Of a DNA stretch of 15,793 bases, positions 1 through 6,659 are shown in pieces. The stretch is from the NCBI GenBank assembly GCA_938033975.1, contig CALHKJ010000442.1:1-15793 (forward strand), in the 5' to 3' direction. The stretch's first letter is position 1. Every line of letters starts with the position of its first letter. The DNA is from an uncultured Saprospiraceae bacterium (GTDB lineage: Bacteria > Bacteroidota > Bacteroidia > Chitinophagales > Saprospiraceae). The translations under genes and the position numbers were made by a program. Below the pieces are notes generated by a model, which did not search any database, had not been told where the DNA came from, and saw only the letters and a list, made by a program, of their open reading frames with translations.

Positions 1-398
1 AGCATAGTTGTTTTGTTTTCATGATACATTTCAGCAATCATAGGATTGCAAGCTGCTTCCACCGCTCCATTTGCAAAGCCAATAAAAAATGTAGAGATGA
101 TTAGTCCCCAAAATCCCCCAGCAAAAATGGTAAGTACCAATCCTAAAATGTGACCAATAAATGCTACCCACATTAATTTTTTCGGTCCGACAGAGTTGTA
201 TAACAGACCTCCAATAATCATCGCTACTGGAAATCCTAAAAAGGCCATTGAATTTACCCAGCCTAGTTGTGAATCATTCAAGGCAAAATCTGCATTTAGT
301 TGATTTAATATTCCTGCTCTTATTGAAAAGGTCATTGCAGTTACAGTCAACGATATGCAACTCGCTAAAAACAACCGATTCTTGTTTACATTACTCAT
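1..398 (-). CDS. MFS transporter, N-terminal part (cut by window start)
   Basis: This is the 5' part of a major facilitator superfamily permease; 132 complete codons are visible from the ATG at 398 and the rest lies outside the window. The visible part starts MSNVNKNRLFLASCISLTVT and has four or so hydrophobic segments. Between the second and third is the loop YNSVGPKKLMW, matching the family's conserved G-x-x-x-D/G-R-x-G-R/K loop position, so this is the amino-terminal half of a 12-helix carrier of the inner membrane. The later stretch GFANGAVEAACNPMIAEMY is rich in small residues, as in sugar-type MFS carriers, but the substrate cannot be read from it. Its ATG overlaps the TGA of a short upstream reading frame (ATGA), which suggests former translational coupling to a gene now reduced to a relic. 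Family assignment is firm, substrate unknown. Confidence 0.85.
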   Translation of the reverse strand, partial: MSNVNKNRLFLASCISLTVTAMTFSIRAGILNQLNADFALNDSQLGWVNSMAFLGFPVAMIIGGLLYNSVGPKKLMWVAFIGHILGLVLTIFAGGFWGLIISTFFIGFANGAVEAACNPMIAEMYHENKTTM

Positions 399-534
399 TT
401 CTCTTGGTTTAATTTTTCAATTGGTTTGATAGTTTTGATTTTCATGCCAGAAAACTCACAATAGCCGCCCTTTGTAAAATTAAGTGCAGAATGATTCGCA
501 GATCAATAAATAATAGAAGTGTAAGTTTTTTCAT
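395..534 (-). pseudogene. Relic of a secreted-protein gene (start joined to tail) upstream of the MFS gene
   Basis: On the minus strand an ATG at 534 opens MKKLTLLLFI, a typical signal-peptide beginning. That frame then runs into meaningless sequence and stops near 445. In another frame, open from 502 to the TGA at 395, the translation ends ALNFTKGGYCEFSGMKIKTI followed by KPIEKLNQEK. This looks like the last beta-strands of a secreted domain, and its stop overlaps the MFS start as ATGA. My reading is that a gene lost almost all of its body in an internal deletion with a junction around 500-508, leaving its first ten codons and its last 35. The parent family is not recognised; jelly-roll (LamG or DUF1080-like) domains can end in a similar way. 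The alternative is a chance open frame in the 5' leader of the MFS gene. Confidence 0.4.
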
Positions 535-539
535 ATTTG
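532..539 (+). promoter_or_regulatory. Possible -7 element for tsaB
   Basis: CATATTTG matches the Bacteroidota -7 consensus TAnnTTTG at five of the six fixed positions. No clear TTG lies about 20 bp upstream. If used, transcription would begin around 545, downstream of the ATG at 541, which favours the internal TTG at 586 as the tsaB start. Confidence 0.3.
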
Positions 540-585
540 CATGACCAGTATATGGACTTCTAATATACTTATAAAACAGAAGAAT

Positions 586-1272
586 TTGAATGCTTACATT
601 CTACATATTGAAACAGCAACAAGTACTTGTTCTGTAGCACTTTCCAAGGATGGAACACTAATGTCCACTGAAGTTGCCATAGAATCAAATATGCATACCA
701 AGAGAATCAATATTATGATTGAGCAACTTTTGGCTTCAAATGCTGTGGATATGAAAGATCTTTCTGCCATATCAGTATCTATTGGTCCAGGATCCTACAC
801 TGGACTCAGAGTTGGTCTCTCAGCTGCTAAAGGTCTCGCCTTTGCACTAGATATCCCTTTAATAGGAATAAGCACCTTAGAGGCGCTTGCACAGCCTAAT
901 AAGGCAAATCCTGAAGGCAAATCAGTGATTTCAGCCATTGATGCACGCAGAAATGAGGTTTATATGGCAATTTTTGACCCTTCCCTGAACCTTTTGAAAG
1001 GTGATCACTGTTTAATAATTGAGGAAAATGTATATCCTGACAACTGGCCACCTGCTGAAAAACTTATTGTTTGCGGCAACGGAGCCAACAAAATAGGGGA
1101 GTTGTTGGGCGATTTTCCACTGGATTCGATCGATTCTGAATGTGATGCGGCCCATCAAGCATCACTAGCTTATTCAAAGTTTCAGGAGCAAAAATTCGAT
1201 GATATTATCTATTTGAAGCCTAATTATCTCAAACCTCCTAACATCACTCAAAGCAAGAAAAAGCTTTTTTAA
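586..1272 (+). CDS. tsaB: tRNA threonylcarbamoyladenosine biosynthesis protein TsaB
   Basis: TsaB is the scaffold partner of TsaD in making N6-threonylcarbamoyladenosine at position 37 of ANN-decoding tRNAs in the cytoplasm. The ASKHA-type fold is evident: the first strand ILHIETATSTCSVAL, then the family signature GPGSYTGLRVG, followed by SAAKGLAF and IGISTLEAL. The reading frame is open from an ATG at 541, but family members start just before ILHIETAT. The TTG at 586 gives NAYILHIETAT and 228 residues, the usual length, while the ATG would add 15 unrelated residues and probably lies ahead of the transcript start. TTG is therefore my choice, with moderate certainty. It is monocistronic: a hairpin terminator begins at its stop codon. 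The divergent neighbour is the MFS relic. Confidence 0.92.
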   Translation: MNAYILHIETATSTCSVALSKDGTLMSTEVAIESNMHTKRINIMIEQLLASNAVDMKDLSAISVSIGPGSYTGLRVGLSAAKGLAFALDIPLIGISTLEALAQPNKANPEGKSVISAIDARRNEVYMAIFDPSLNLLKGDHCLIIEENVYPDNWPPAEKLIVCGNGANKIGELLGDFPLDSIDSECDAAHQASLAYSKFQEQKFDDIIYLKPNYLKPPNITQSKKKLF

Positions 1273-1302
1273 GGCAAAATCTTACTCGCTTATTGCCTTT
1301 TT
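1271..1302 (+). terminator. Rho-independent terminator of tsaB
   Basis: AAGGCAA (1271-1277) pairs with TTGCCTT (1293-1299) across a 15-base loop and runs into TTTTT. It overlaps the tsaB stop codon. The stem is only seven pairs, so efficiency may be moderate. Confidence 0.6.
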
Positions 1303-1327
1303 GGAAAAATATCTAACCGCTTTAACA

Positions 1328-1346
1328 TTTTGGTACAGTTTTGGTA
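1328..1346 (+). repeat. Tandem TTTTGGTA motif, one helical turn apart
   Basis: TTTTGGTA occurs at 1328-1335 and again at 1339-1346, an 11-bp register that places both copies on the same DNA face. They lie 47-65 bases before the first ArsR-type gene, where an operator or activator site is expected. No exact TAnnTTTG element is present in this gap. A regulatory role is inference. Confidence 0.3.
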
Positions 1347-1392
1347 AAACCTAATAAGTATTCCGCGAACTAAATAAAAAAAAACTTACCTA

Positions 1393-1731
1393 ATGAGAAA
1401 CAAGAAGAACGAAACTGTTACTCTTAAGAAAGGTGGCAATGAAGTCCAACTGGATTACGCTGATTTGCGTAAAGCAGTATTGGTCCTAAGAGCTGTTAAT
1501 CACAAGTTACGTCAAAGAATTATTGACCTACTTGAGGATGGTGAAACAATGACTGTTACGGATATCTATATCAAGTTAAGATTAGAGCAGTCAGTCGCAT
1601 CTCAGCACCTTGCAATCTTAAGAAGAGTTGGAGTTGTTTTAACTGAAAGACAAGGAAAATTTATTTACTATTCTTTAGATAAAGATAGACTTGCTCAGAT
1701 TGCAAACCTAGTTGAAGATTTAGCTGGATAA
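1393..1731 (+). CDS. ArsR-type winged-helix transcriptional regulator (first of two)
   Basis: This 112-residue protein is nearly all winged helix-turn-helix. The first helices (RAVNHKLRQRIIDLLEDGE) are followed by TVTDIYIKLRLEQSVASQHL, where EQSVASQHLAILRRVG is the recognition helix characteristic of ArsR-type repressors. The wing is RQGKFIYYSL. It has no cysteine at all, so the classical ELCVCDL metal site and dithiol redox sites are both absent. A highly basic tail (MRNKKNETVTLKKGG) precedes the domain. The gene is followed 160 bases later by a paralogue of similar length. The effector and targets cannot be read from the sequence; DNA-binding repressor activity in the cytoplasm is inferred from the family. 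Confidence 0.85.
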   Translation: MRNKKNETVTLKKGGNEVQLDYADLRKAVLVLRAVNHKLRQRIIDLLEDGETMTVTDIYIKLRLEQSVASQHLAILRRVGVVLTERQGKFIYYSLDKDRLAQIANLVEDLAG

Positions 1732-1813
1732 TTAATCAGATAAACTTAGAAATCTATAAGGAACATTTACTTTATACGTTATTTACTTATTAACAATCAG
1801 TCGTTTACGAATT

Positions 1814-1840
1814 AAAAAAAAGACTAATATTTCTTTTTTT
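1814..1840. terminator. A/T-stem hairpin between the two ArsR-type genes
   Basis: AAAAAAAGA (1815-1823) is the exact reverse complement of TCTTTTTTT (1832-1840), separated by eight bases. The T-run could serve as a terminator of the first ArsR gene, but the stem has a single G-C pair and is weak. Its symmetry would work on either strand. Confidence 0.3.
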
Positions 1841-1891
1841 ATATTAAAGAAAATTAGATATTTGTGACTAAGGTTGTCAAAATAAGAAATA

Positions 1892-2218
1892 ATGAACGAA
1901 GCTAAAATTAGGTTCAGTTCCGAGAAGCTATTCGTCTCGACTGAACTAATGAGAGCAATAGCTCACCCCCTGAGGCTTAAAATCCTCGAGTATATTGACC
2001 AAAATGACAAGATTAAAGTGAATTCGATTTATGGTCATCTACAGATAGAACAATCTCTAACGTCACAACACCTCAAGATTTTGAAAACTGCAGGAGTTGT
2101 TTCAGCTGAGAAGGACGGAAAGTTCATGTTCTACTCCATTAATTATCCTATCATTGATAGAGTAAATAATGCTATGCAAAATTTCCTCAAAGCCGAAAAA
2201 CCAATTGGTAAGGCATAA
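1892..2218 (+). CDS. ArsR-type winged-helix transcriptional regulator (second of two)
   Basis: This 108-residue paralogue of the preceding regulator has RAIAHPLRLKILEYIDQND as the opening helices (residues about 22-40), EQSLTSQHLKILKTAGVV as the recognition helix, and KDGKFMFYSI as the wing. It also lacks cysteine, so it cannot be a thiol-based metal or redox sensor. The two proteins share the pattern EQS-(V/L)-(A/T)-SQHL-x-IL-(R/K)-x-(V/A)-GVV with the same spacing, which indicates an old duplication. A near-match to the -7 element (GATATTTG, 1857-1864) lies 28 bases upstream, so it may have its own promoter. A strong terminator follows 28 bases after the stop. Target and effector are unknown. 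Confidence 0.85.
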   Translation: MNEAKIRFSSEKLFVSTELMRAIAHPLRLKILEYIDQNDKIKVNSIYGHLQIEQSLTSQHLKILKTAGVVSAEKDGKFMFYSINYPIIDRVNNAMQNFLKAEKPIGKA

Positions 2219-2246
2219 AAAGAAATTACCAACTAAAAGAAAAACT

Positions 2247-2278
2247 AATCCTATCCAGAAATGGATGGGATTTTTTTT
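2247..2278 (+). terminator. Strong rho-independent terminator after the ArsR pair
   Basis: AATCCTATCC (2247-2256) and GGATGGGATT (2263-2272) form a ten-pair stem with one T-G wobble and a six-base loop, followed by eight T (2271-2278). The tail overlaps the last codons of the convergent lspA gene. Confidence 0.85.
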
Positions 2279-2960
2279 ATTCCTCTTCCTGGCTTAATCT
2301 TTCTTGCTCTTTTCTTATTTCTTCCTCAGATTTGAAAAAGCTTCGATAGAAAACTAAGATTGTAATTACACCAAGTGATATTGATGTATCTGCTACATTG
2401 AAAACTGGATTAAAAAAGGAAAAGCTTTTTCCACCTCTAAATGGGACCCAGTCAGGTAAGGTGCCCTCATACATTGGAAAATATAGCATATCGACAACTT
2501 TGCCTTGCAAAAATGGAGCATATCCGCCTCCTTCAGGAAACATCTGCGCTATTCCGCCATGGTATAAGGGCGTTTCAGAAAAAATCATCCCATAAAAAGC
2601 ACTATCTATTATATTGCCAATAGCGCCTGCTATAATCAAGGAAAAAGCAATCAAAAGCCCTTTGCTTTCATTTGCTTTGATCATACCACGTATGATATAA
2701 ATCAAAACCATAACAAGTACAATTCTGAAAATACTTAGTATGTACTTTCCAATCACACCACCAAAGGACAGACCAAAAGCCATTCCGTCATTTTCTACAA
2801 AATGAATTCTAGCCCAGTCAAGGCCAAACATTAGAAATCCTTTTCCGTATTCGAAATTGGTTTTTATATAAATTTTCGAAACCTGATCGATGATCAATAC
2901 GAAAATGATAATTGCTGTGACTAAATGAGCTTTTTTCAATTCAATGCTTTGATGGCGCAA
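2277..2960 (-). CDS. lspA: Lipoprotein signal peptidase (signal peptidase II)
   Basis: LspA is the inner-membrane aspartyl protease that removes signal peptides from diacylglyceryl-modified prolipoproteins. Four hydrophobic segments are visible (about 13-28, 67-90, 102-118, 192-206). Family motifs occur in order: DQVSK (25-29), VENDGMAFG (55-63, with conserved N57), GNIIDS (115-120, D119), VVDMLYFP (155-162) and FNPVFNVADTSIS (183-195). By alignment to the family, the catalytic pair is D157 and D191. It has 227 residues, against about 160 in E. coli. The excess is mainly a 30-residue periplasmic insert between D119 and D157, commonly seen in Bacteroidota, plus an acidic tail. No ATG is available: the frame is closed by a TAA at 2970-2972, leaving TTG at 2960 (or TTG at 2939). 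That TAA is the stop of the decayed dksA-like copy, so lspA once sat 9 bases behind it. Confidence 0.95.
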   Translation of the reverse strand: MRHQSIELKKAHLVTAIIIFVLIIDQVSKIYIKTNFEYGKGFLMFGLDWARIHFVENDGMAFGLSFGGVIGKYILSIFRIVLVMVLIYIIRGMIKANESKGLLIAFSLIIAGAIGNIIDSAFYGMIFSETPLYHGGIAQMFPEGGGYAPFLQGKVVDMLYFPMYEGTLPDWVPFRGGKSFSFFNPVFNVADTSISLGVITILVFYRSFFKSEEEIRKEQERLSQEEE

Positions 2961-2969
2961 AGTTATATT

Positions 2970-3228
2970 TTAATCTCGTTTTTGCTAAGCCTTTATACTT
3001 AAGCTTGCATCCAGAACTGCTTTTAATCTTCCATTTTAGGTCAAATTGCCAATTTCTCTTCACACAACTGGGCATCTAAATACTATTTACCCTGTCCAAT
3101 TTTAAAATCCTTTAATCTCTCCATTTGTGCCATTACTCCATTCTAGCTAAATGATCACTCCATTAGCTTTTACATTTATGCTAATTATTTAAAGCAAGCT
3201 GTGTTCCGATTTTTATTATTCACAATGG
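2970..3228 (-). pseudogene. Decayed second copy of the TraR/DksA-like gene
   Basis: The minus strand here aligns to the whole of the intact gene at 6173-6538. The stretch 2957-2986 matches 6162-6189 almost base for base apart from a two-base indel, including the stop codon and 13 bases beyond it. Translated in the dksA frame it reads RLKAVLDASLSIKA then TAG (2985-2987), where the intact gene has RLKAVPHATLSIKA then KQKRD. A second in-frame TAA lies at 3036-3038. Similarity continues patchily (near 3088-3115, 3128-3145, 3160-3178) to 3201-3225, where GTGT..C.ATTTTT aligns with the first codons of the intact gene and its start codon has become GTG. About 110 bases have been lost internally. It is non-coding, and sits exactly where a dksA-like gene is expected, directly upstream of lspA. 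Confidence 0.85.
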
Positions 3229-3258
3229 CTTTTCTTCCAAGATTAAATTAATGATGTC

Positions 3259-6102
3259 ATGAATGTATTTTCTAAAATAATATTACTAGGTGTTGGTTTG
3301 CTTTTGCAAATAAATATTGCAACATCTCAATGCACTCCTTCATCTTGTTTGACTGACATTCTTGACTTCAGCACAGCAATTGATCCTCAAACCGGACTAA
3401 CTTTAGCAACATCATCAGGCATAAATACTGTGCAGGATCCACTATGGATTTTGACATCTGCGCCAACAACAAATGGCCCAGTCAATCTTGGTTCTCCCGC
3501 ATTTGTCATTGATACATACAGCGCATGGGATGACATGACTCCTGTAACAAGTCCTCCTTCTAAATATATTTCTGCTTTCCCTTCCTCTGGATCCAATGAA
3601 GCTACTCCTGCTTCAACGCCTTATGTATTTGAACGAAAAATATGCGTTTGCGGATCAAATACAATAGCAAGTTTTCAAGACATGATACATGTTGACAATC
3701 AGGTAACTTTATCATTGCATGGACCAGGACTTGGAGCTGGTATAATATTATCAAGTTACAATTCTACAGTTGTTTCAAATTTTAGAAATCCTCCAGAAAA
3801 TGATGGTACTCTTCATAATGTCAACTTGCAAGCTAATAGCACATACATTCTTCGTGCTGAAATGATAAACGATAATTCTGGCTCTCCAATGGGTTTGAAT
3901 ATAAACGGCCAAATCCTCGCTGACCAAGTTGTATTATCAGAAGGTACTTGTTGCAATAATGGTGCATTTATATCCGGATATAAATTCTTAGATGAAAACT
4001 GTGATGGGATACAAAATTCTGGTGAACCAACAGATGCTGGGTGGGTGATGGTACTAAAGGATAATTTTGGTACTCCAATTCAAACTTCAACAACAGACAT
4101 TAGTGGGTACTATTTTTTTAATATTACAACACCAGGGACATATACCGTCGAAGAACAATTACCACTAGTAGCAGGTTTCAACCAAACATTTCCAGCCGCA
4201 CCATCAAATCATACAGTGACTATTACCGGAACCGAAATAATTTCTAATCTAAATTTCGGAAATTGTTGTCCGGATTGTCAGCTGTTTCAGGCATCTGCCG
4301 GATCAATAGGGTTCAATATTAATTCTTCTGGAACGAACGTTACAATAAATCCAACCGGACTAACAGCCTCGGAGTCATATAGCATTGATATTAATTGCAA
4401 CGGTCAATATGAAATAATCAATATTGCAGGGAATACTTCGGTTACATATACCTTTCCTCATACAGGAACATTCGATTTAAAAATAAAGGTAAATGCCTTG
4501 AAATGTGGAAAGCCTTGTGGTCTAGAATTAGAAATTAACAACATAAAATTAACACCAGAAGAATGCCAGGAAACAGTGTGCTATGACTGGGAAGGGATCA
4601 GCCCATTTTGTAATGTTTTCGATCTTGCAGAATTCGATGGAGATATTTTAGCTTGTGGAGATCTGGTATTTGGATTTCCAGGTATTGGAAAGTGGAATGG
4701 GACTAACTTTGTCTCGTTTGAGAATTTTGCTTTGTCCCATAATGTATTCGAAATCGAACCATTTCAAGGAAATCTATATGCCCTGGCACATAATCCAGAT
4801 TTTGTTCTATACAAGTGGAATGGAATCAGTTGGTCTATAGAAAGGACAATACCACATAATATTTTCCATACGGATAATACAAACCACGATTGGTTTCATG
4901 ATGAAATACTTGCTACTCAACTTGGATTATTTGTTGCATTTCATAAGGACAATACTGTGCTAAACAAAAGCAGTCATGAAATCCATCACTTTGATGGGAC
5001 GAGTTGGGCAATACTTCCAGATCCTGCAGATCCAGTTGGGACTCTTTTTCAATATTATCAAGTAGGAGAATATGATGATTTTCCTGTGATAAGAGCTGAT
5101 TATATTACACCATCGGCTGACCTAGTTTCGATATTATATTTTTGGAATACTATTGGGTGGCAAAAATTGACTTTTGACCATATAAAGTATTTACCAACGA
5201 CACCTGGAGCAAATTTTGGTGAGGGTATATCAGTTGTCAAGCAGAAAGATGCTAACACTTTAATTTGCGGAGGCTTTTTTTCTGGTATTGAAAACGCAAC
5301 GCAGGGAGCAGTTTTAGGTACTAGGCTGATCGCTGAATTCGATTTAAATTTTCAACAATGGTCTTCAATTGGTGGTGGAGCAACAACGGGTGGTACGGTG
5401 TTCCCAAGGCCAGGTATTATGGATATTGATATTATAGGAGATAATATATTTGCTGTTGGGTCTATTAGTGAAATGGGTGGCACCAATGTCATTGGATCTG
5501 CATGGTATGACGGTTCTCAATGGCAAGATCTTTATGATGATTCACAACTTGCCTTTTTCAGTAGTTCCCTCCCTTCAATTTCCCAAAACGGAGAATGTGA
5601 AATCTTTTTCGCAGGAGAATGTCAATTTGGTAAAAGCAGCTCCTGTTGTTTGTATGAAGATTTACATCTTAGCGGTGTAGAGTCAGGTCAAAAACTTTAT
5701 CATACCCATGGAGAAATTATTACAACCAATACAACGATTTCTCCAACAGCCGATGTCATTTATAAAGGAGGAAAAGGGGTTACTCATTCTCCAATTTTCA
5801 ACGTACAAACGCCTGGTCAATTTTCTGCTATTATTGAAGGCTGTGGAGATTGTTGTCCCGATGATCCTCTCAATGATCTTCCTTTTTTAGCTTCATTTGT
5901 TGGCAATCCAAATTACACAATTACGCAGTACATGTACAATGGCGATTGTATTTATAAAATCACAGATTTTTGTCTTGTCTCTGATGGTAGCTCAGCATAT
6001 TATGATTGTTTAGGAAATTTGATCTGCGAACAATTTCAATTTGGGGGTTCTTGTCCTAGTCCTTTTACAATCACTAACCCTATTGTTCTTCAAAGTTGTT
6101 AG
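3259..6102 (+). CDS. Large secreted mosaic protein (SdrD_B-like and coathanger-like modules)
   Basis: This 947-residue protein starts with a clear signal peptide (MNVFSKIILLGVGLLLQINI, cleavage near ATSQ-C). Residues 25-230 form an unrecognised beta-rich domain. Residues 238-334 resemble an SdrD_B/Cna-B repeat: GYKFLDENCDGIQNSGEP, then TSTTDISGYYFF and GTYTVEEQLP. Residues 337-430 are a PKD-like or other beta-sandwich, bounded by Cys clusters. Residues 440-790 hold irregular propeller-like units with recurring KWNG..W, HFDGTSWA, FWNTIGWQ and WYDGSQWQ, as in Kelch or WD-type blades. Residues 813-862 resemble the 3-coathanger stack (TISPTADVIYKGG, then GQFSAIIEGC). The last 80 residues are Cys-rich and end in C. 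There is no canonical type IX sorting tail. The function is unknown; a surface or secreted adhesion role is only inference. It lies between an intact and a decayed dksA-like copy. Confidence 0.8.
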   Translation: MNVFSKIILLGVGLLLQINIATSQCTPSSCLTDILDFSTAIDPQTGLTLATSSGINTVQDPLWILTSAPTTNGPVNLGSPAFVIDTYSAWDDMTPVTSPPSKYISAFPSSGSNEATPASTPYVFERKICVCGSNTIASFQDMIHVDNQVTLSLHGPGLGAGIILSSYNSTVVSNFRNPPENDGTLHNVNLQANSTYILRAEMINDNSGSPMGLNINGQILADQVVLSEGTCCNNGAFISGYKFLDENCDGIQNSGEPTDAGWVMVLKDNFGTPIQTSTTDISGYYFFNITTPGTYTVEEQLPLVAGFNQTFPAAPSNHTVTITGTEIISNLNFGNCCPDCQLFQASAGSIGFNINSSGTNVTINPTGLTASESYSIDINCNGQYEIINIAGNTSVTYTFPHTGTFDLKIKVNALKCGKPCGLELEINNIKLTPEECQETVCYDWEGISPFCNVFDLAEFDGDILACGDLVFGFPGIGKWNGTNFVSFENFALSHNVFEIEPFQGNLYALAHNPDFVLYKWNGISWSIERTIPHNIFHTDNTNHDWFHDEILATQLGLFVAFHKDNTVLNKSSHEIHHFDGTSWAILPDPADPVGTLFQYYQVGEYDDFPVIRADYITPSADLVSILYFWNTIGWQKLTFDHIKYLPTTPGANFGEGISVVKQKDANTLICGGFFSGIENATQGAVLGTRLIAEFDLNFQQWSSIGGGATTGGTVFPRPGIMDIDIIGDNIFAVGSISEMGGTNVIGSAWYDGSQWQDLYDDSQLAFFSSSLPSISQNGECEIFFAGECQFGKSSSCCLYEDLHLSGVESGQKLYHTHGEIITTNTTISPTADVIYKGGKGVTHSPIFNVQTPGQFSAIIEGCGDCCPDDPLNDLPFLASFVGNPNYTITQYMYNGDCIYKITDFCLVSDGSSAYYDCLGNLICEQFQFGGSCPSPFTITNPIVLQSC

Positions 6103-6172
6103 CTATACAATCCAAGGTTGTAAGGAAATAATAGCCTTACTACCTGCATCCTTCTTTAAAGGCAAAGTTATT

Positions 6173-6538
6173 TTAATCTCGTTTTTGCTTCGCCTTGATG
6201 CTTAAGGTTGCATGTGGCACTGCTTTTAGCCTGGCTTTTGAGATTAATTCGCCAGTTTCCCTGCAAACACCATAAGTTTTGTTGATAATTCTAACCTTAG
6301 CATTCTCTAAATGAGAAATCAGCTTTCTTTGTCTGGAAGCTAATGTATATAATCTTTCAGTCTCCACAGTCCCAATTCCATCATCCAATCCTTTCACTTT
6401 TGCTTCTGGACTTTCTGCCAATTCTTCAATCTGCTTTCGGTAGTAAGCAAGCTCTTCATTTGCTTTGACTAGCTTTTCATCGATGATGAGCTGGAACTCT
6501 TCTAATTCCTCACTCGTGTATCTATTTTTCTGCGCCAT
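6173..6538 (-). CDS. TraR/DksA-like RNA polymerase-associated protein with degenerate zinc finger
   Basis: This 121-residue protein has an N-terminal coiled coil (about residues 8-85) and a C-terminal zinc-finger-like region. DksA proteins insert the coiled coil into the RNA polymerase secondary channel and change initiation with ppGpp. An acidic turn (GLDDGIGTVE, 50-59) sits at the coiled-coil tip position. The finger region TYGVCRETGELISKARLKAV followed by PHATLSIKAK matches the DksA finger closely, but only one of four cysteines remains (C92); the others are T, S and A. This loss is usual in the Bacteroidota branch, so zinc binding is unlikely. The start is ATG at 6538. A damaged second copy lies next to lspA. 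It is convergent with the 947-residue gene and divergent from the subtilase gene. Confidence 0.88.
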   Translation of the reverse strand: MAQKNRYTSEELEEFQLIIDEKLVKANEELAYYRKQIEELAESPEAKVKGLDDGIGTVETERLYTLASRQRKLISHLENAKVRIINKTYGVCRETGELISKARLKAVPHATLSIKAKQKRD

Positions 6539-6592
6539 AAGACTAAACTTGATTTTGTAGCTTAAAATGATAACTAATTCAGATTCGGGAGC

Positions 6593-6622
6593 TTATTACA
6601 ATTAACTTTGTAATAATTGTAA
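6593..6622 (+). promoter_or_regulatory. Subtilase promoter with overlapping inverted repeats
   Basis: TAACTTTG at 6603-6610 is an exact match to the Bacteroidota -7 consensus TAnnTTTG and would start a 5' leader of about 43 bases before the subtilase ATG. No clear -33 TTG is seen. The element is enclosed by a perfect inverted repeat, TTATTACAA (6593-6601) and TTGTAATAA (6608-6616). A second repeat pairs TTACAATT (6596-6603) with AATTGTAA (6615-6622). The hexamer TTACAA/TTGTAA thus occurs three times across the promoter. A repressor operator is the obvious inference. Confidence 0.6.
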
Positions 6623-6659
6623 CAAGTATAAAGTTCAAAATTTTTTTCAAATTCTATTT

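Noticed and set aside
2398..2623. Open frames of 60-65 codons on the plus strand inside lspA
   Set aside because: Shadows of lspA, whose motifs on the other strand are unmistakable.
6120..6140. Inverted repeat GTAAGG/CCTTAC between the 947-residue gene and the dksA-like gene
   Set aside because: The stem is only six pairs with a nine-base loop and no T-run follows on either strand, so I do not call a terminator.
2957..6172. Mobile-element insertion with target duplication, flanked by the shared dksA-end sequence
   Set aside because: Similarity covers the whole gene in the same orientation, not short terminal repeats, and no transposase or inverted ends are present; gene duplication fits better.
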